Origin: Candidatus Opimibacter iunctus
Lineage (GTDB): Bacteria; Bacteroidota; Bacteroidia; Chitinophagales; Saprospiraceae
Direction: 5' to 3'
Assembly: GCA_016716665.1 (NCBI GenBank)
Contig: JADJVH010000014.1
Coordinates: 41,001 to 105,000, forward strand
DNA length: 64,000 nucleotides
Made by a program: the position numbers and the translations under genes. Positions 25,667 through 34,061 of the stretch are shown piece by piece; the stretch's first letter is position 1, and every line of letters starts with the position of its first letter. The notes below the pieces were generated by a model. That model had not been told where the DNA came from and made no database searches. It saw only the letters and a list, made by a program, of their open reading frames with translations.

Positions 25667-26944
25667 TCAGCCTTTGCCTGGCTTTTCTAAAAGCTTTGTT
25701 CCGGCTTGCACCGCAAAAATCGTCGCCATCAACGGATCATTTTCTTTGTTCACTCCCCCGAGTGGATTTAAATAGTAACCACCCCATTGTTGTTCATCGA
25801 TCAATAGTCGTTTAAGCTTCTTTGACCATCGACCTTCAATACCTGTTGCAGTCATAGCCTCAGCCCTGACTGCCCAGTGATAATAATGCATCACCTCGTG
25901 CCATTGCTCCGGATCATCCTTCGAGAGGCCATCTATCGTGCTCATGTCCTGGTGTGATGTAAGCCATTGCCTTGCATCTGCATAGGCTTGAGTGTCTGTC
26001 ATCCCAAGTGCATGAAATGCGAGCAACCCATCACAGGTTGCTGTAGCATAACTTGGATAATGATAGCCTGCCCCTTCAATTAAAATGGGTTCGCATTTGT
26101 TGATAGACAAAGTGACAGTAGAAGAAATAAATCCCCCATCGTAGGGGAGAGCCTTTCGGGAGAGACAGCCTTCGTAGAGACGCGGATCCTCTGGTGTGCG
26201 TTGCACACCCTGGAGGAAATACCGTGAGAGCGTGAGAGCGTGAGAACGTGAGATGCTTGAGCCATAAGCTTGGGCTTGTGGCGCTAACGTCTCTGCTTTC
26301 CGCCCTTCCGCCCTTCCGCCCTTCTGCCCTTCTGTTTCCACTGAAGAATCAGTCAACAAAGAAGATTCATATAGAATGAGCGATTCAATGACCCTCCTTG
26401 TATGCGAGATATCCACATTCCCATGCGCTCCATATGCCAGACCAGGCTCGCCGTAGCCCCAACCACCATATGCAAGATTGTCTGGTGTGATACCACGATG
26501 CTCGACAAATTGTTCATTTATTAAGTGATCTGCGATAATGCGCTGAAGGGCTGTGTCCTGGTGCGTGAGACACAGCACCCTCAATGCATATGCTGCACTG
26601 TAGTTTGGATAGTTGAGATCGGGCTGACTATCCTTGCTCATGGTCATCGAAGACCTGATCTCGCGGCGAATAAACGCTATGCCTTTTTCAACGGCACTAT
26701 CGGGTCGTGCATAAATATCGTCGGGAACCTGGAGTAGATAAAACAGGATGTAAGGGGTGAGTGCCTTGCCATCTTTGAGTATGGTATGTGTCTGGCTGTG
26801 CCATCCTCCATCAGGTGATTGCTGGTGCCAGAGCCATAATACAGATTTATGTATGGTCTCTTCGAGTCTGTCATCACTGGATTGGCATCCGGTTGCCAGC
26901 AATAGCACATATGAAAGTATTAACAATTTAAAACTCTTTGTCAT
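25667..26944 (-). CDS. Lipoprotein with alpha/alpha-toroid (squalene cyclase/prenyltransferase-like) fold, array-interrupted
   Basis: A 425-residue lipoprotein; the signal peptide ends in LLATGC (Cys about residue 20). Repeats of the terpenoid-cyclase/prenyltransferase toroid are visible: LWLWHQQSPDGGWHS near residue 40, NLAYGGWGYGEPG near 160, YPSYATATCDGLLAFHALG near 300 and EQWHEVMHYYHWAVRAEA near 350. No DXDD or QW catalytic acid motif is obvious, so catalysis is doubtful. Residues about 201-241 (SVETEGQKGGRAEGRKAE and following) are encoded by intergenic-type word arrays and do not look like the rest of the fold. A second toroid protein gene lies just upstream on the same strand. Confidence 0.75.
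   Translation of the reverse strand: MTKSFKLLILSYVLLLATGCQSSDDRLEETIHKSVLWLWHQQSPDGGWHSQTHTILKDGKALTPYILFYLLQVPDDIYARPDSAVEKGIAFIRREIRSSMTMSKDSQPDLNYPNYSAAYALRVLCLTHQDTALQRIIADHLINEQFVEHRGITPDNLAYGGWGYGEPGLAYGAHGNVDISHTRRVIESLILYESSLLTDSSVETEGQKGGRAEGRKAETLAPQAQAYGSSISRSHALTLSRYFLQGVQRTPEDPRLYEGCLSRKALPYDGGFISSTVTLSINKCEPILIEGAGYHYPSYATATCDGLLAFHALGMTDTQAYADARQWLTSHQDMSTIDGLSKDDPEQWHEVMHYYHWAVRAEAMTATGIEGRWSKKLKRLLIDEQQWGGYYLNPLGGVNKENDPLMATIFAVQAGTKLLEKPGKG
26223..26342. repeat. Compound word array inside the toroid lipoprotein gene
   Basis: Four GTGAGAGC-like 8-mers (26223-26256), then an inverted repeat GCCATAAGC / GCTTGTGGC, then CTTCCGCC/CTTCTGCC 8-mers (26296-26340, word family C). All lie in frame within coding sequence; about 40 codons are affected. 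Confidence 0.75.
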
Positions 26945-26967
26945 GGTTGAGGATTTCGGTGCTCATG

Positions 26968-27216
26968 CATTTGATGCCAGATACCAGACACGCAGATGCC
27001 AGACGTATTTGGTTTTGTCGCTTATAGATCAGCAAAAACTGCGTTTTGCTGATCAGTATATTCTTCCGCTCGTCAGTTGTCTTCGCTACAAAAGCTACGA
27101 CAACCAAGGGAGACGAGAATATATTAGATTCAAGTCTGGAGACTTGAATCAGCGGTATCAAGCCCCGGCCTTCAGGCCGGGGCAATTACAAAAGCACTCT
27201 TCACTTTTCACTTAAT
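26968..27216. repeat. Mosaic of inverted repeats between the two toroid genes
   Basis: In order: GCCAGATA/CCAGACAC-type 8-mers (26968-27005); perfect 11-bp arms GATCAGCAAAA / TTTTGCTGATC (27027-27054); a long imperfect inverted repeat (about 27056-27121, TATATTCT at both ends); perfect 11-bp arms GATTCAAGTCT / AGACTTGAATC (27127-27150); perfect 10-bp arms GCCCCGGCCT / AGGCCGGGGC (27162-27183) followed by CAATTA; and a short word-A array (27192-27216) that encodes the C-terminal SEK and stop of the second toroid protein. Confidence 0.8.
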
Positions 27217-28400
27217 CCTGCGTTCCACGCCTGGATGATTGCTGCAGTGCAAAACACCGGACTCGTTATACAGTGCTGCCCACTCCAGCTTCCATTTGGA
27301 TTTTGTGCTTGCTTTAATTTTGACTCGATGGATTGTCTCCACTTGAGCCAGGCTTCATGCCCTTGCTGGGCTAATGCTTCACTGGTCATCATGTAGGAGA
27401 GATACTCTTCACCGCCATTGTTGCCAAATCCGTCCCATATCTCATCGCTCTGTAAGGTTTTGGTGGATACCTGGTTGACATCGTATGACTGCACGAGTCG
27501 TTCAGCCTTGTCGCGATCCATTCCCTTGGATTCGAGATCACGGGTGATATCTTCTTTCTTGATCTTGCCGGTAGAATAGCTGGCCAATCTTCCAGGCTCG
27601 ATGATGGCTTCTACTTCCCTTGCTTCAGCAGATGTAGCTCGTTGTGCACTTGCAGCAGCATAGAGAGGCACACCTGCTGCATCTTCAGATCGTACACCTT
27701 CTGCGCTGATATTGTTGGCCTGGTATTGCCTAGAATTGGCGATCGCCTTGTCATCTACACTATATCTTCCTTGTGCCTGCTCCAATGCATTATTGGCCAT
27801 AGCAGATTGCAACACAGGAGCCCAGCCGCCTCCGGCCCATCCACCATCCGCATTCTGGCTTCCTTGTATCAGGGTGATACAGATCTCTGCAGCCTTATCT
27901 ATTTTCTGTTCATATGCAGGATCGTTGATTAACTCACGCATCTCGGTGAGAAATTGCAATGCCATTGATGCATCGATGTGGATCCCTAGTTTTACCTGGG
28001 GTTGTGTGCCGGTCAGGGAGGTGATACGTCCATTGTCCGGACGATCATCGATATCCTTCAGCAATCTGTTGAGTGCACTGGTGATTTGTTTTTGATATGG
28101 ATTTGTCTTCCACGGGCCACCAGCCTTGAGAAGTGCCATTGCAGCAAAGGATGTAGTCGCAGGGTCTGTCTGCACAGCATGTGGATCGCGCACTTCCTGG
28201 TATGAATGTGAGCCGGCGCCCCATCCACCATTGGGTGACTGTGCTTCGAGGAGCCAATTGACGGCTTGTTGATCCCAGACGACATTGTCTGTATTTTTTG
28301 GGATCGGGGGATTGGATTGAATGTTTTTTGGAGCCGGGCTCGTAAATAGTATAGCCAGGCTACTCGCAATCGCAAGGATTGCCAGGGACATTGTGTTCAT
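27201..28400 (-). CDS. Exported alpha/alpha-toroid (prenyltransferase/squalene oxidase repeat) protein
   Basis: A 399-residue protein with an N-terminal hydrophobic segment (MSLAILAIASSLAILFTSPAP), probably a signal peptide or anchor. Toroid repeats are clear: WLLEAQSPNGGWGAGSHSY near residue 50, ITLIQGSQNADGGWAGGG near 180 and LKQAQNPNGSWSGQHC near 370, each with the QxxxGxW-type core. Residues 230-320 are a polar, helical insertion (REVEAIIEPGRLAS; KKEDITRDLESKGMDRDKAERL). Enzymatic motifs are not evident. ATG 28400 was chosen because the signal segment follows directly. Together with the neighbouring lipoprotein it forms a toroid pair; the function is unknown. Confidence 0.78.
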   Translation of the reverse strand: MNTMSLAILAIASSLAILFTSPAPKNIQSNPPIPKNTDNVVWDQQAVNWLLEAQSPNGGWGAGSHSYQEVRDPHAVQTDPATTSFAAMALLKAGGPWKTNPYQKQITSALNRLLKDIDDRPDNGRITSLTGTQPQVKLGIHIDASMALQFLTEMRELINDPAYEQKIDKAAEICITLIQGSQNADGGWAGGGWAPVLQSAMANNALEQAQGRYSVDDKAIANSRQYQANNISAEGVRSEDAAGVPLYAAASAQRATSAEAREVEAIIEPGRLASYSTGKIKKEDITRDLESKGMDRDKAERLVQSYDVNQVSTKTLQSDEIWDGFGNNGGEEYLSYMMTSEALAQQGHEAWLKWRQSIESKLKQAQNPNGSWSGQHCITSPVFCTAAIIQAWNAGLSEK

Positions 28401-28524
28401 GACAAATAGATTTTTAAACGGTTTACAATAGAAGGTCTTCCGGCCGGAATTATGAGATAGATGCACTGCATTTTGCAATTGCATACGCTTCGATTATTCA
28501 TTAACGATATTTTAACTTCCTCAT

Positions 28525-28655
28525 TAGGAAGCAGGAGATAGGAAATAGGAGGCAGGAAGCAGAATATAGGAGGCAGGGAACATGAAGCAGTATTGTATAT
28601 TTTGAATGTATTACTTTAACCTGATTCCTATCTCCTGCCTCCTGTCCCCTGTTGA
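28525..28655. repeat. Inverted pair of word-G arrays (AGGAGGCAGGA / TCCTGCCTCCT)
   Basis: The left arm (28525-28578) repeats GGAAGCA, GGAGATA, GGAAATA, GGAGGCA units; the right arm (about 28621-28652) is TTCCTATCTCCTGCCTCCTGT, its complement. They flank a ~40-nt centre. It lies in the 323-nt gap between the divergent toroid and rhomboid genes, so it is not a convergent terminator. Confidence 0.8.
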
Positions 28656-28724
28656 GTTTAAAGCAATAAACATGTGAGAATCATTGAATAATCCTAAATT
28701 CGATCCAGGTAATAACATCTAATC

Positions 28725-29276
28725 ATGAAATTGAAATTCAACTCCCCCGTCATCCTTGGTTTCTCGCTTGTCTGTGTCGCTGTATTTGTACTGGACAAGA
28801 TAATGGCAGGCACCCTGATGCCTTTTTTTACCCTTGGCAATGTCAATGCTTCAAGCGGCCTTTCGATTCTAACTCTATTCACCCATGTGATCGGGCATGC
28901 TAGTATTGAACATCTATTAGGTAACCTCACCTTTATCCTCTTGCTAGGTCCGATCGTCGAGGAGAAGTATGGGGATATGCGCACTCTCTTTATGATGCTG
29001 ATCACTGCTTTCGTTACGGGTATCCTGAACCTGCTGTTCTTTCATACCGGATTGATGGGAGCGAGTGGTATCGTTTTCATGCTGATCCTTCTGGTCAGTT
29101 TTACCAATACGAAGAGTGGTGAGATACCGGTGACCTTTATCTTGATTGCCATCCTGTTTATCGGCAAGGAAGTCATCGAGAGCCTCAAGACCGATCAGAT
29201 CTCACAGTTTGCCCACATCATCGGGGGCTTGTGTGGTAGTGTATTTGGATTCGTCACCAGACCAGGAGGGAAGTAG
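28725..29276 (+). CDS. Rhomboid-family intramembrane serine protease
   Basis: A 183-residue protein with about six membrane helices. The family motif HASIEHLLGNLTFILLLGPIVE is near residue 62, the catalytic Ser in GASGIVFM near 130 and the catalytic His in HIIGGLCGS near 167. Rhomboids cut transmembrane segments of substrate proteins within the bilayer. The protein is short, without extra N- or C-terminal domains. It stands alone; a word-D array lies downstream where it converges with the Gfo/Idh/MocA gene. The substrate is unknown. Confidence 0.88.
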   Translation: MKLKFNSPVILGFSLVCVAVFVLDKIMAGTLMPFFTLGNVNASSGLSILTLFTHVIGHASIEHLLGNLTFILLLGPIVEEKYGDMRTLFMMLITAFVTGILNLLFFHTGLMGASGIVFMLILLVSFTNTKSGEIPVTFILIAILFIGKEVIESLKTDQISQFAHIIGGLCGSVFGFVTRPGGK

Positions 29277-29390
29277 TAGGCAGTCTTCAGTCTGCAGTCG
29301 CTATTTTTTTACTATTTATTTTTTTAGCACGGAGTTCACTGAGTACATGGAGCAATTCTTCTAACCTCCTAATCTCCTAAGCCTTTAAGT

Positions 29391-29464
29391 CACCTGATCA
29401 CTGATCACCGATCACTGATCACCGCATATTGATCACCCGATCACAGATCACAGATCACAGATTG
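29391..29464. repeat. Degenerate tandem array, word family D (TGATCACC/GATCACAG)
   Basis: Eight or nine units such as TGATCACT, GATCACCG, ATCACTGATC, GATCACAG, with period near 8. TGATCA is itself palindromic, so the array can fold in many registers. The last units encode the end and the stop codon of the minus-strand oxidoreductase (29455-29457). Confidence 0.85.
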
Positions 29465-30405
29465 TTCTTAAGCATGAGTATTGTTTCCAGTATTTTCCTC
29501 GAAAATGCTGTTGTGACTAAAGGTTTTTTCCCTGAAGTTAAATAATCATGCATCGCCTCTACTTCGCCACTATAGAGATATTGTCTTGGGACATCAAGGT
29601 GTTCAATTTTATTGCCTGAACGAATATACGCCTGACAAGCATCTGCATTGGTAAGCGGGTGGCTGATCTGTAATTGCCCGGCACTGCCATGTATGATGAT
29701 GTCTGTCGAAAACGAAGACCGGAAGCTCACAAAAAACTGAGCTGTGCGGCCCTGGGTGTAATCGAGTTGAGCGGAAGTGGAATGATCCACACCATCCTGC
29801 AAGTGAAAGGTTGCCATGCCGGATATGGGTGATTCACCAAGCAGGTATTGGAACAAGCTGATTGGATATACCCCAACGTCCCATAATGCACCACCACCTG
29901 CATCAGCATTCCATCGGTAATTATCTGTGGGTCGTTCGAGATTGAAGGTGAAACAACTTCTCAACGAGTGTATTTCACCCAACACACCAGAATCAACAAT
30001 AGATTTCCATAGGTGCGTCTGTGGATGATGCAGGTGCATGTACCCTTCCATCACAAAATTGCCTGTTCTCAGGCTGGCCTCTTCGATCGCATCCATCTCT
30101 GCCAGGGTGAGGCACATTGGTTTTTCACACAGGACTTGTTTGCCTGCTTCGAGAGCCTTAATGGTCCAATGGGCATGCAGGTGATTAGGAAGCGAATTGT
30201 AGATGATGTGGATATCCTTGTCGGCAAGTAGTTCCTCATAACTGCCGTAGGAGATGGGTATATCCCAATGCAACGCATATGCCTCTGCTTTAAAGAGGTC
30301 CCGGCTGGCCACCGCGCGGAGTTGCCCTCGCCCGGAATGGCGGATGGCAGGTATGATGCGCCTGTTGATGTGGGCGGTAGAGAGTATGCCCCAGTTGATC
30401 TTCAT
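29455..30405 (-). CDS. Gfo/Idh/MocA-family NAD(P)-dependent oxidoreductase
   Basis: A 316-residue protein with an N-terminal Rossmann fold (WGILSTAHINRRIIPAI; VASRDLFKAEAYA), the dinucleotide-site EKPMCLT near residue 95 and the C-terminal segment GGGALWDVGVYPISLFQYLLG near 167 that carries the catalytic-region DxGxY motif. The family oxidises or reduces sugars and related polyols. The substrate cannot be told. The final residues (LKNNL and stop) run into the word-D array. It is divergent from the prolyl oligopeptidase gene. Confidence 0.88.
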   Translation of the reverse strand: MKINWGILSTAHINRRIIPAIRHSGRGQLRAVASRDLFKAEAYALHWDIPISYGSYEELLADKDIHIIYNSLPNHLHAHWTIKALEAGKQVLCEKPMCLTLAEMDAIEEASLRTGNFVMEGYMHLHHPQTHLWKSIVDSGVLGEIHSLRSCFTFNLERPTDNYRWNADAGGGALWDVGVYPISLFQYLLGESPISGMATFHLQDGVDHSTSAQLDYTQGRTAQFFVSFRSSFSTDIIIHGSAGQLQISHPLTNADACQAYIRSGNKIEHLDVPRQYLYSGEVEAMHDYLTSGKKPLVTTAFSRKILETILMLKNNL

Positions 30406-30532
30406 AGTTTAGTCGATTGCATGGTGTGCCTAGTAGAGAACTTCCCTAAAATAAGCAGGATAAGGATCAATATCTGTTTATTTTGTGCGACTTTTTAGAC
30501 AATCAGACTCTTTTTTAAAAATCTTCCTTTCT

Positions 30533-32683
30533 ATGAAGGTAATGCTTCCCTTAGGGCTTGTGGCCCTTTCAATGGCCTTTGGCTGTTCATCTCCTGATCA
30601 TAAATCAATAAAATTGGAATACCCGGTAACTGAAAAATCAGATCATGTAGATACCTACCACGGTGTTGAAGTCGCTGATCCTTACAGATGGCTTGAAAAC
30701 GATACATCCGCTGCCACCGGCCTATGGGTCGAAGCTCAAAATAAACTCACTTTTGGGTATCTCGACCAGATCACCTGGAGAGCTAACCTTAAAAAGCGAC
30801 TTGAGTCTCTTGTTGACTACGAGCGGATTTCAGCACCTTTCAAGGAAGGACAGTTTGAATATTATTATCGCAATACAGGATTGCAAAACCATAGTGTGCT
30901 ATATCGCAAGCCAAAGGATAATAAAGATGCCGAACCTGAGGTCTATCTGGACCCGAATAATTTTTCAAAGGATGGTACGATAGGGTTGTCTGGTATCTCC
31001 TTTACAGAAGATGGCTCACTGTCTGTGCATCAGATTACCGAGGGTGGATCAGATTGGCGAAAGGTCATCGTCATGGATGCGATCAAGAAAGTGGTGCTTG
31101 AAGACACACTGCATGATGTTAAATTCAGTGGCACCTCCTGGTATAAGAACGAAGGCTTTTATTATAGCAGCTATGACAAGCCTAAAGATGGGAGTCAACT
31201 CTCTGGTAAGACACAATACCATAAACTGTATTATCACAAGCTGGGTACTCCTCAGTCTACTGATGTGCTTGTCTTTGGTGGAGAAAAGCAACCTAACCGC
31301 TACATCGGCGGATATGTTACTGAAGACAACAATTACCTCATCATCAGTGCTGCTGAAAATACGGGTGGAAACCAACTGTATGTCAAGGACATCAACAAGC
31401 CATCTGCTCCGTTGGTCACCATCAGCCTTGATTATTTTAAAGAAATCAATTATGTTGATAATGAAGGAACACGTTTCCTATTCACGACTAATATTGATGC
31501 ACCAAATTACAGGGTCTTTGCAATTGATCTCAGTAAGCCTGGAAAGGAAAACTGGGTTGATGTCATTCCTGAGACGGACAATGTGCTCAGCGCAGGCTCC
31601 GGCGGTGGTAAAATCTTTGCGTCCTATCTTATCGATGCCAAGACGGCTGTCAAGCAGTATGGTTTCGATGGCAAACTGGATTGGGAAGTTCAACTGCCCG
31701 GCATAGGCACGGCATCTGGTTTTGGGGCTAAGAAGACGGACAAGGATTTTTATTATTCTTTTACATCCTTTACCGAACCATCTACGATCTATCATTATGA
31801 TATCGCCACCGGTAAGTCGACCTTTTACCTCCAGCCTAAAGTTGATTTTAATCCGGCGGATTATGAGACTAAGCAGATATTCTATGAGAGCAAGGATGGG
31901 ACTAAAGTGCCTATGTTTATCGTGCATAAGAAGGGTCTGAAGCTGGATGGAAAAAACCCGACCATGCTCTATGCTTATGGTGGGTTTAATGTGAGCCTGA
32001 CCCCAAATTTCAGCGCCATGCGTGTGGCCTGGCTGGAGCAGGGCGGGATATGGGCTCAACCTAACCTGCGCGGTGGTGGCGAGTATGGTGAGAAATGGCA
32101 TGAGGCTGGCACCAAGATGAAAAAGCAGAATGTCTTTGATGATTTTATCGCAGCTGCTGAATATCTCATTAAGGAGCAATACACCTCTTCTGATTATCTC
32201 GCGATCTACGGTGGATCAAACGGAGGATTATTGGTTGGAGCTACTATGACCCAGCGCCCTGAACTCATGAAGGTCGCCATCCCGGCGGTAGGGGTCATGG
32301 ATATGTTGAGGTACCATACGTTTACAGCTGGAGCAGGTTGGTCAGCAGATTACGGCACAGCAGAGGATTCGAAGGAAATGTTTGAATACCTCAAAAACTA
32401 TAGCCCTGTGCACGCTTTAAAACCAGGTACGGACTATCCAGCGACTCTTATCACGACCGCAGATCATGATGACCGGGTGGTTCCTGCGCATTCTTTCAAG
32501 TTTGCTGCTACCCTCCAGGAGTGCCAGGCTGGTGATGCTCCTACACTGATCAGGATTCAGACCAAGGCTGGCCATGGATCGGTATCTACAACACAGCAGA
32601 TTGAATTACAGACAGATATGTTTGCCTTTACATGGGAAAACATGGGCGTAACGCCTGATTTTTCAAAAGTAGTGAAGGACTAG
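30533..32683 (+). CDS. Prolyl oligopeptidase (S9A), lipoprotein
   Basis: A 716-residue serine peptidase cutting after proline in short peptides. The N-terminal signal MKVMLPLGLVALSMAFGC is a lipoprotein signal, so it should sit in the periplasm or on the outer membrane. A seven-bladed propeller region (DPYRWLEND near residue 45; to about 430) precedes the hydrolase domain: Ser in YGGSNGGLLVGA near 562, Asp in DHDDRVVPAHS near 645 and His in KAGHGS near 682. I chose ATG 30533 rather than 30485 because the signal peptide starts there. A strong terminator follows within 4 nt of the stop. Confidence 0.92.
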   Translation: MKVMLPLGLVALSMAFGCSSPDHKSIKLEYPVTEKSDHVDTYHGVEVADPYRWLENDTSAATGLWVEAQNKLTFGYLDQITWRANLKKRLESLVDYERISAPFKEGQFEYYYRNTGLQNHSVLYRKPKDNKDAEPEVYLDPNNFSKDGTIGLSGISFTEDGSLSVHQITEGGSDWRKVIVMDAIKKVVLEDTLHDVKFSGTSWYKNEGFYYSSYDKPKDGSQLSGKTQYHKLYYHKLGTPQSTDVLVFGGEKQPNRYIGGYVTEDNNYLIISAAENTGGNQLYVKDINKPSAPLVTISLDYFKEINYVDNEGTRFLFTTNIDAPNYRVFAIDLSKPGKENWVDVIPETDNVLSAGSGGGKIFASYLIDAKTAVKQYGFDGKLDWEVQLPGIGTASGFGAKKTDKDFYYSFTSFTEPSTIYHYDIATGKSTFYLQPKVDFNPADYETKQIFYESKDGTKVPMFIVHKKGLKLDGKNPTMLYAYGGFNVSLTPNFSAMRVAWLEQGGIWAQPNLRGGGEYGEKWHEAGTKMKKQNVFDDFIAAAEYLIKEQYTSSDYLAIYGGSNGGLLVGATMTQRPELMKVAIPAVGVMDMLRYHTFTAGAGWSADYGTAEDSKEMFEYLKNYSPVHALKPGTDYPATLITTADHDDRVVPAHSFKFAATLQECQAGDAPTLIRIQTKAGHGSVSTTQQIELQTDMFAFTWENMGVTPDFSKVVKD

Positions 32684-32686
32684 GAA

Positions 32687-32719
32687 AAAAGCCCGGATTT
32701 GCTCCGGGCTTTTATTTTA
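32687..32719 (+). terminator. Rho-independent terminator of the prolyl oligopeptidase gene
   Basis: Perfect 11-bp stem AAAAGCCCGGA / TCCGGGCTTTT with a TTTGC loop, followed by ATTTT. Confidence 0.9.
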
Positions 32720-32788
32720 ATCCTTGGGCCTGAAATGGCAGAAATATTGAATAATGGCTATCTTAGCCGCAATTATTCAATATACGAA

Positions 32789-32908
32789 ATGGATAGCCCT
32801 AACTACGGTCGTAAAGGAGGATGTTTCCTCACTTTTATTGCATTCTTCCTTCTTTTTATCATACTCCTGATATGGGTGTATTATAAAAACTTCAAGCTAG
32901 CCTTCTAA
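32789..32908 (+). CDS. Hypothetical 39-residue single-pass membrane protein
   Basis: ATG 32789 opens MDSPNYGRKGGCFLTF, followed by a hydrophobic helix (FIAFFLLFIILLIWVYY) and a short basic tail (KNFKLAF). This topology is convincing for a small membrane protein. An upstream ATG at 32735 is possible but lies closer to the terminator. No homolog is known to me. It converges with the PfkB gene, whose stop is 16 nt away. A chance frame cannot be ruled out. Confidence 0.45.
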   Translation: MDSPNYGRKGGCFLTFIAFFLLFIILLIWVYYKNFKLAF

Positions 32909-32924
32909 GAGGTTAAGGATCTGT

Positions 32925-33848
32925 TTATAAAACGGGTGCTTCGAAATTTACCAGTTGGGTGAATTTGTCCAGCCGTTCCTGCAGGTGATCCATGTCCAGG
33001 TCACGCAGTGCTTCTGTTCCAAACTTCTCTACGCAAAAGGATGCCATAGCTGATCCACAGATGATGGCTTGTTTCAATACCTCAAAATTGATCTTATCCC
33101 TGCTAGCCAGATAGCCCATCAGGCCGCCAGCAAATGTATCTCCGGCACCAGTTGGATCCTGTACTTCTGTCAATGGTAACGCCGGGGCGAAAAACACCTG
33201 ACCCTCACCGAATAACAGGGCACCATGTTCCCCTTTCTTGATGACCAGAAACTTTGGTCCCATATCCAGGATCAATTCACTTGCTTTCAATAGTGAATAT
33301 TCACCTGACAACTGCCTGGCCTCTTCGTCATTGATGATGAGCAGGTCGATGTGTGACAATACTTCCAGCAATTCGTCCATGGCACTGTCCATCCAGTAGT
33401 TCATCGTATCGAGGGCCAGTACTTTCGGATGCTTGGTCATCTGGTTGATGACGCTCATTTGGATGGCAGGGGTTAGATTGCCCAGCATGACATATTCACT
33501 TTCCTTCTCTTTTGCAGTAAGGACAGGGTCAAAATCTGCGAGGACATTGAGATCAGTGACCAGGGTATCGCGGGCATTGAGGTTCATATGGTAGCGTCCG
33601 GCCCAGAAAAAGGATTTGCCACCTTCTATTATCTTGATACCTGAAGTATCTACCCCGCGGTTTTCGAGGGCATCCAGTTCGCTCTGGGGGAAATCTTCTC
33701 CTACAATCGATACAACACTGATGTTGCGCACAAAATAGGATGCAGCCCATGCGATATAGGTACCGGCGCCTCCCACGATTTTCTCTGCTCTGCCAAAGGG
33801 CGTTTCTATATCATCGAAGGCCACAGAACCAATAACCAGTAAACTCAT
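32925..33848 (-). CDS. PfkB-family carbohydrate kinase
   Basis: A 307-residue ribokinase-like sugar or nucleoside kinase. It begins MSLLVIGSVAFDDIET with GGAGTYIAWAA near residue 27, and ends with the catalytic-base and anion-hole motif DPTGAGDTFAGGLMGY near 245. The middle (LLIINDEEARQLSG) is also family-typical. I recall such a conserved sugar kinase in many Bacteroidota, without a known substrate. A TACCTTTG promoter element lies 22 nt upstream of the start and a GGGAGGAA array immediately beyond it. Confidence 0.88.
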   Translation of the reverse strand: MSLLVIGSVAFDDIETPFGRAEKIVGGAGTYIAWAASYFVRNISVVSIVGEDFPQSELDALENRGVDTSGIKIIEGGKSFFWAGRYHMNLNARDTLVTDLNVLADFDPVLTAKEKESEYVMLGNLTPAIQMSVINQMTKHPKVLALDTMNYWMDSAMDELLEVLSHIDLLIINDEEARQLSGEYSLLKASELILDMGPKFLVIKKGEHGALLFGEGQVFFAPALPLTEVQDPTGAGDTFAGGLMGYLASRDKINFEVLKQAIICGSAMASFCVEKFGTEALRDLDMDHLQERLDKFTQLVNFEAPVL

Positions 33849-33870
33849 TTTTGATTTTTTAATTAGGGGG

Positions 33871-33878
33871 CAAAGGTA
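33871..33878 (-). promoter_or_regulatory. -7 element of the pfkB-like gene
   Basis: TACCTTTG on the minus strand. The region where -33 would lie is at the edge of the GGGAGGAA array. Confidence 0.5.
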
Positions 33879-33885
33879 AGCATAA

Positions 33886-33952
33886 CGGAGGAACGGCAGA
33901 AGGGAGGAAGGGAAGAAGGGAGGAAGGGAGGAAGGGAGGAAGGGAGGAAGGG
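33886..33952. repeat. Near-perfect 8-nt tandem array (GGAAGGGA), G-quadruplex-capable
   Basis: About seven copies of GGAGGAAG/GGAAGGGA in 67 nt, with GGG runs every 8 nt on the plus strand. It is the purest array of word family C in the window and lies directly behind the pfkB promoter. Confidence 0.85.
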
Positions 33953-34061
33953 TACAATAGGGCGAAAGAGGCCCAAGGCAAGGAGTGGTGCGAGAGTGTG
34001 TGTGGTTTATAGATTATAACCAACCAAAAGGATATGATTTAGCCGTCAAATTGACAAGTTT

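Noticed and set aside
31478..32179. Open frame of 233 codons on the minus strand
   Set aside because: It lies opposite the prolyl oligopeptidase gene, which is complete with signal peptide and catalytic triad.
33886..33952. Regular repeat units that might suggest a CRISPR array
   Set aside because: Units are 8 nt without spacers of 30-40 nt, and no cas genes are present anywhere in the window.
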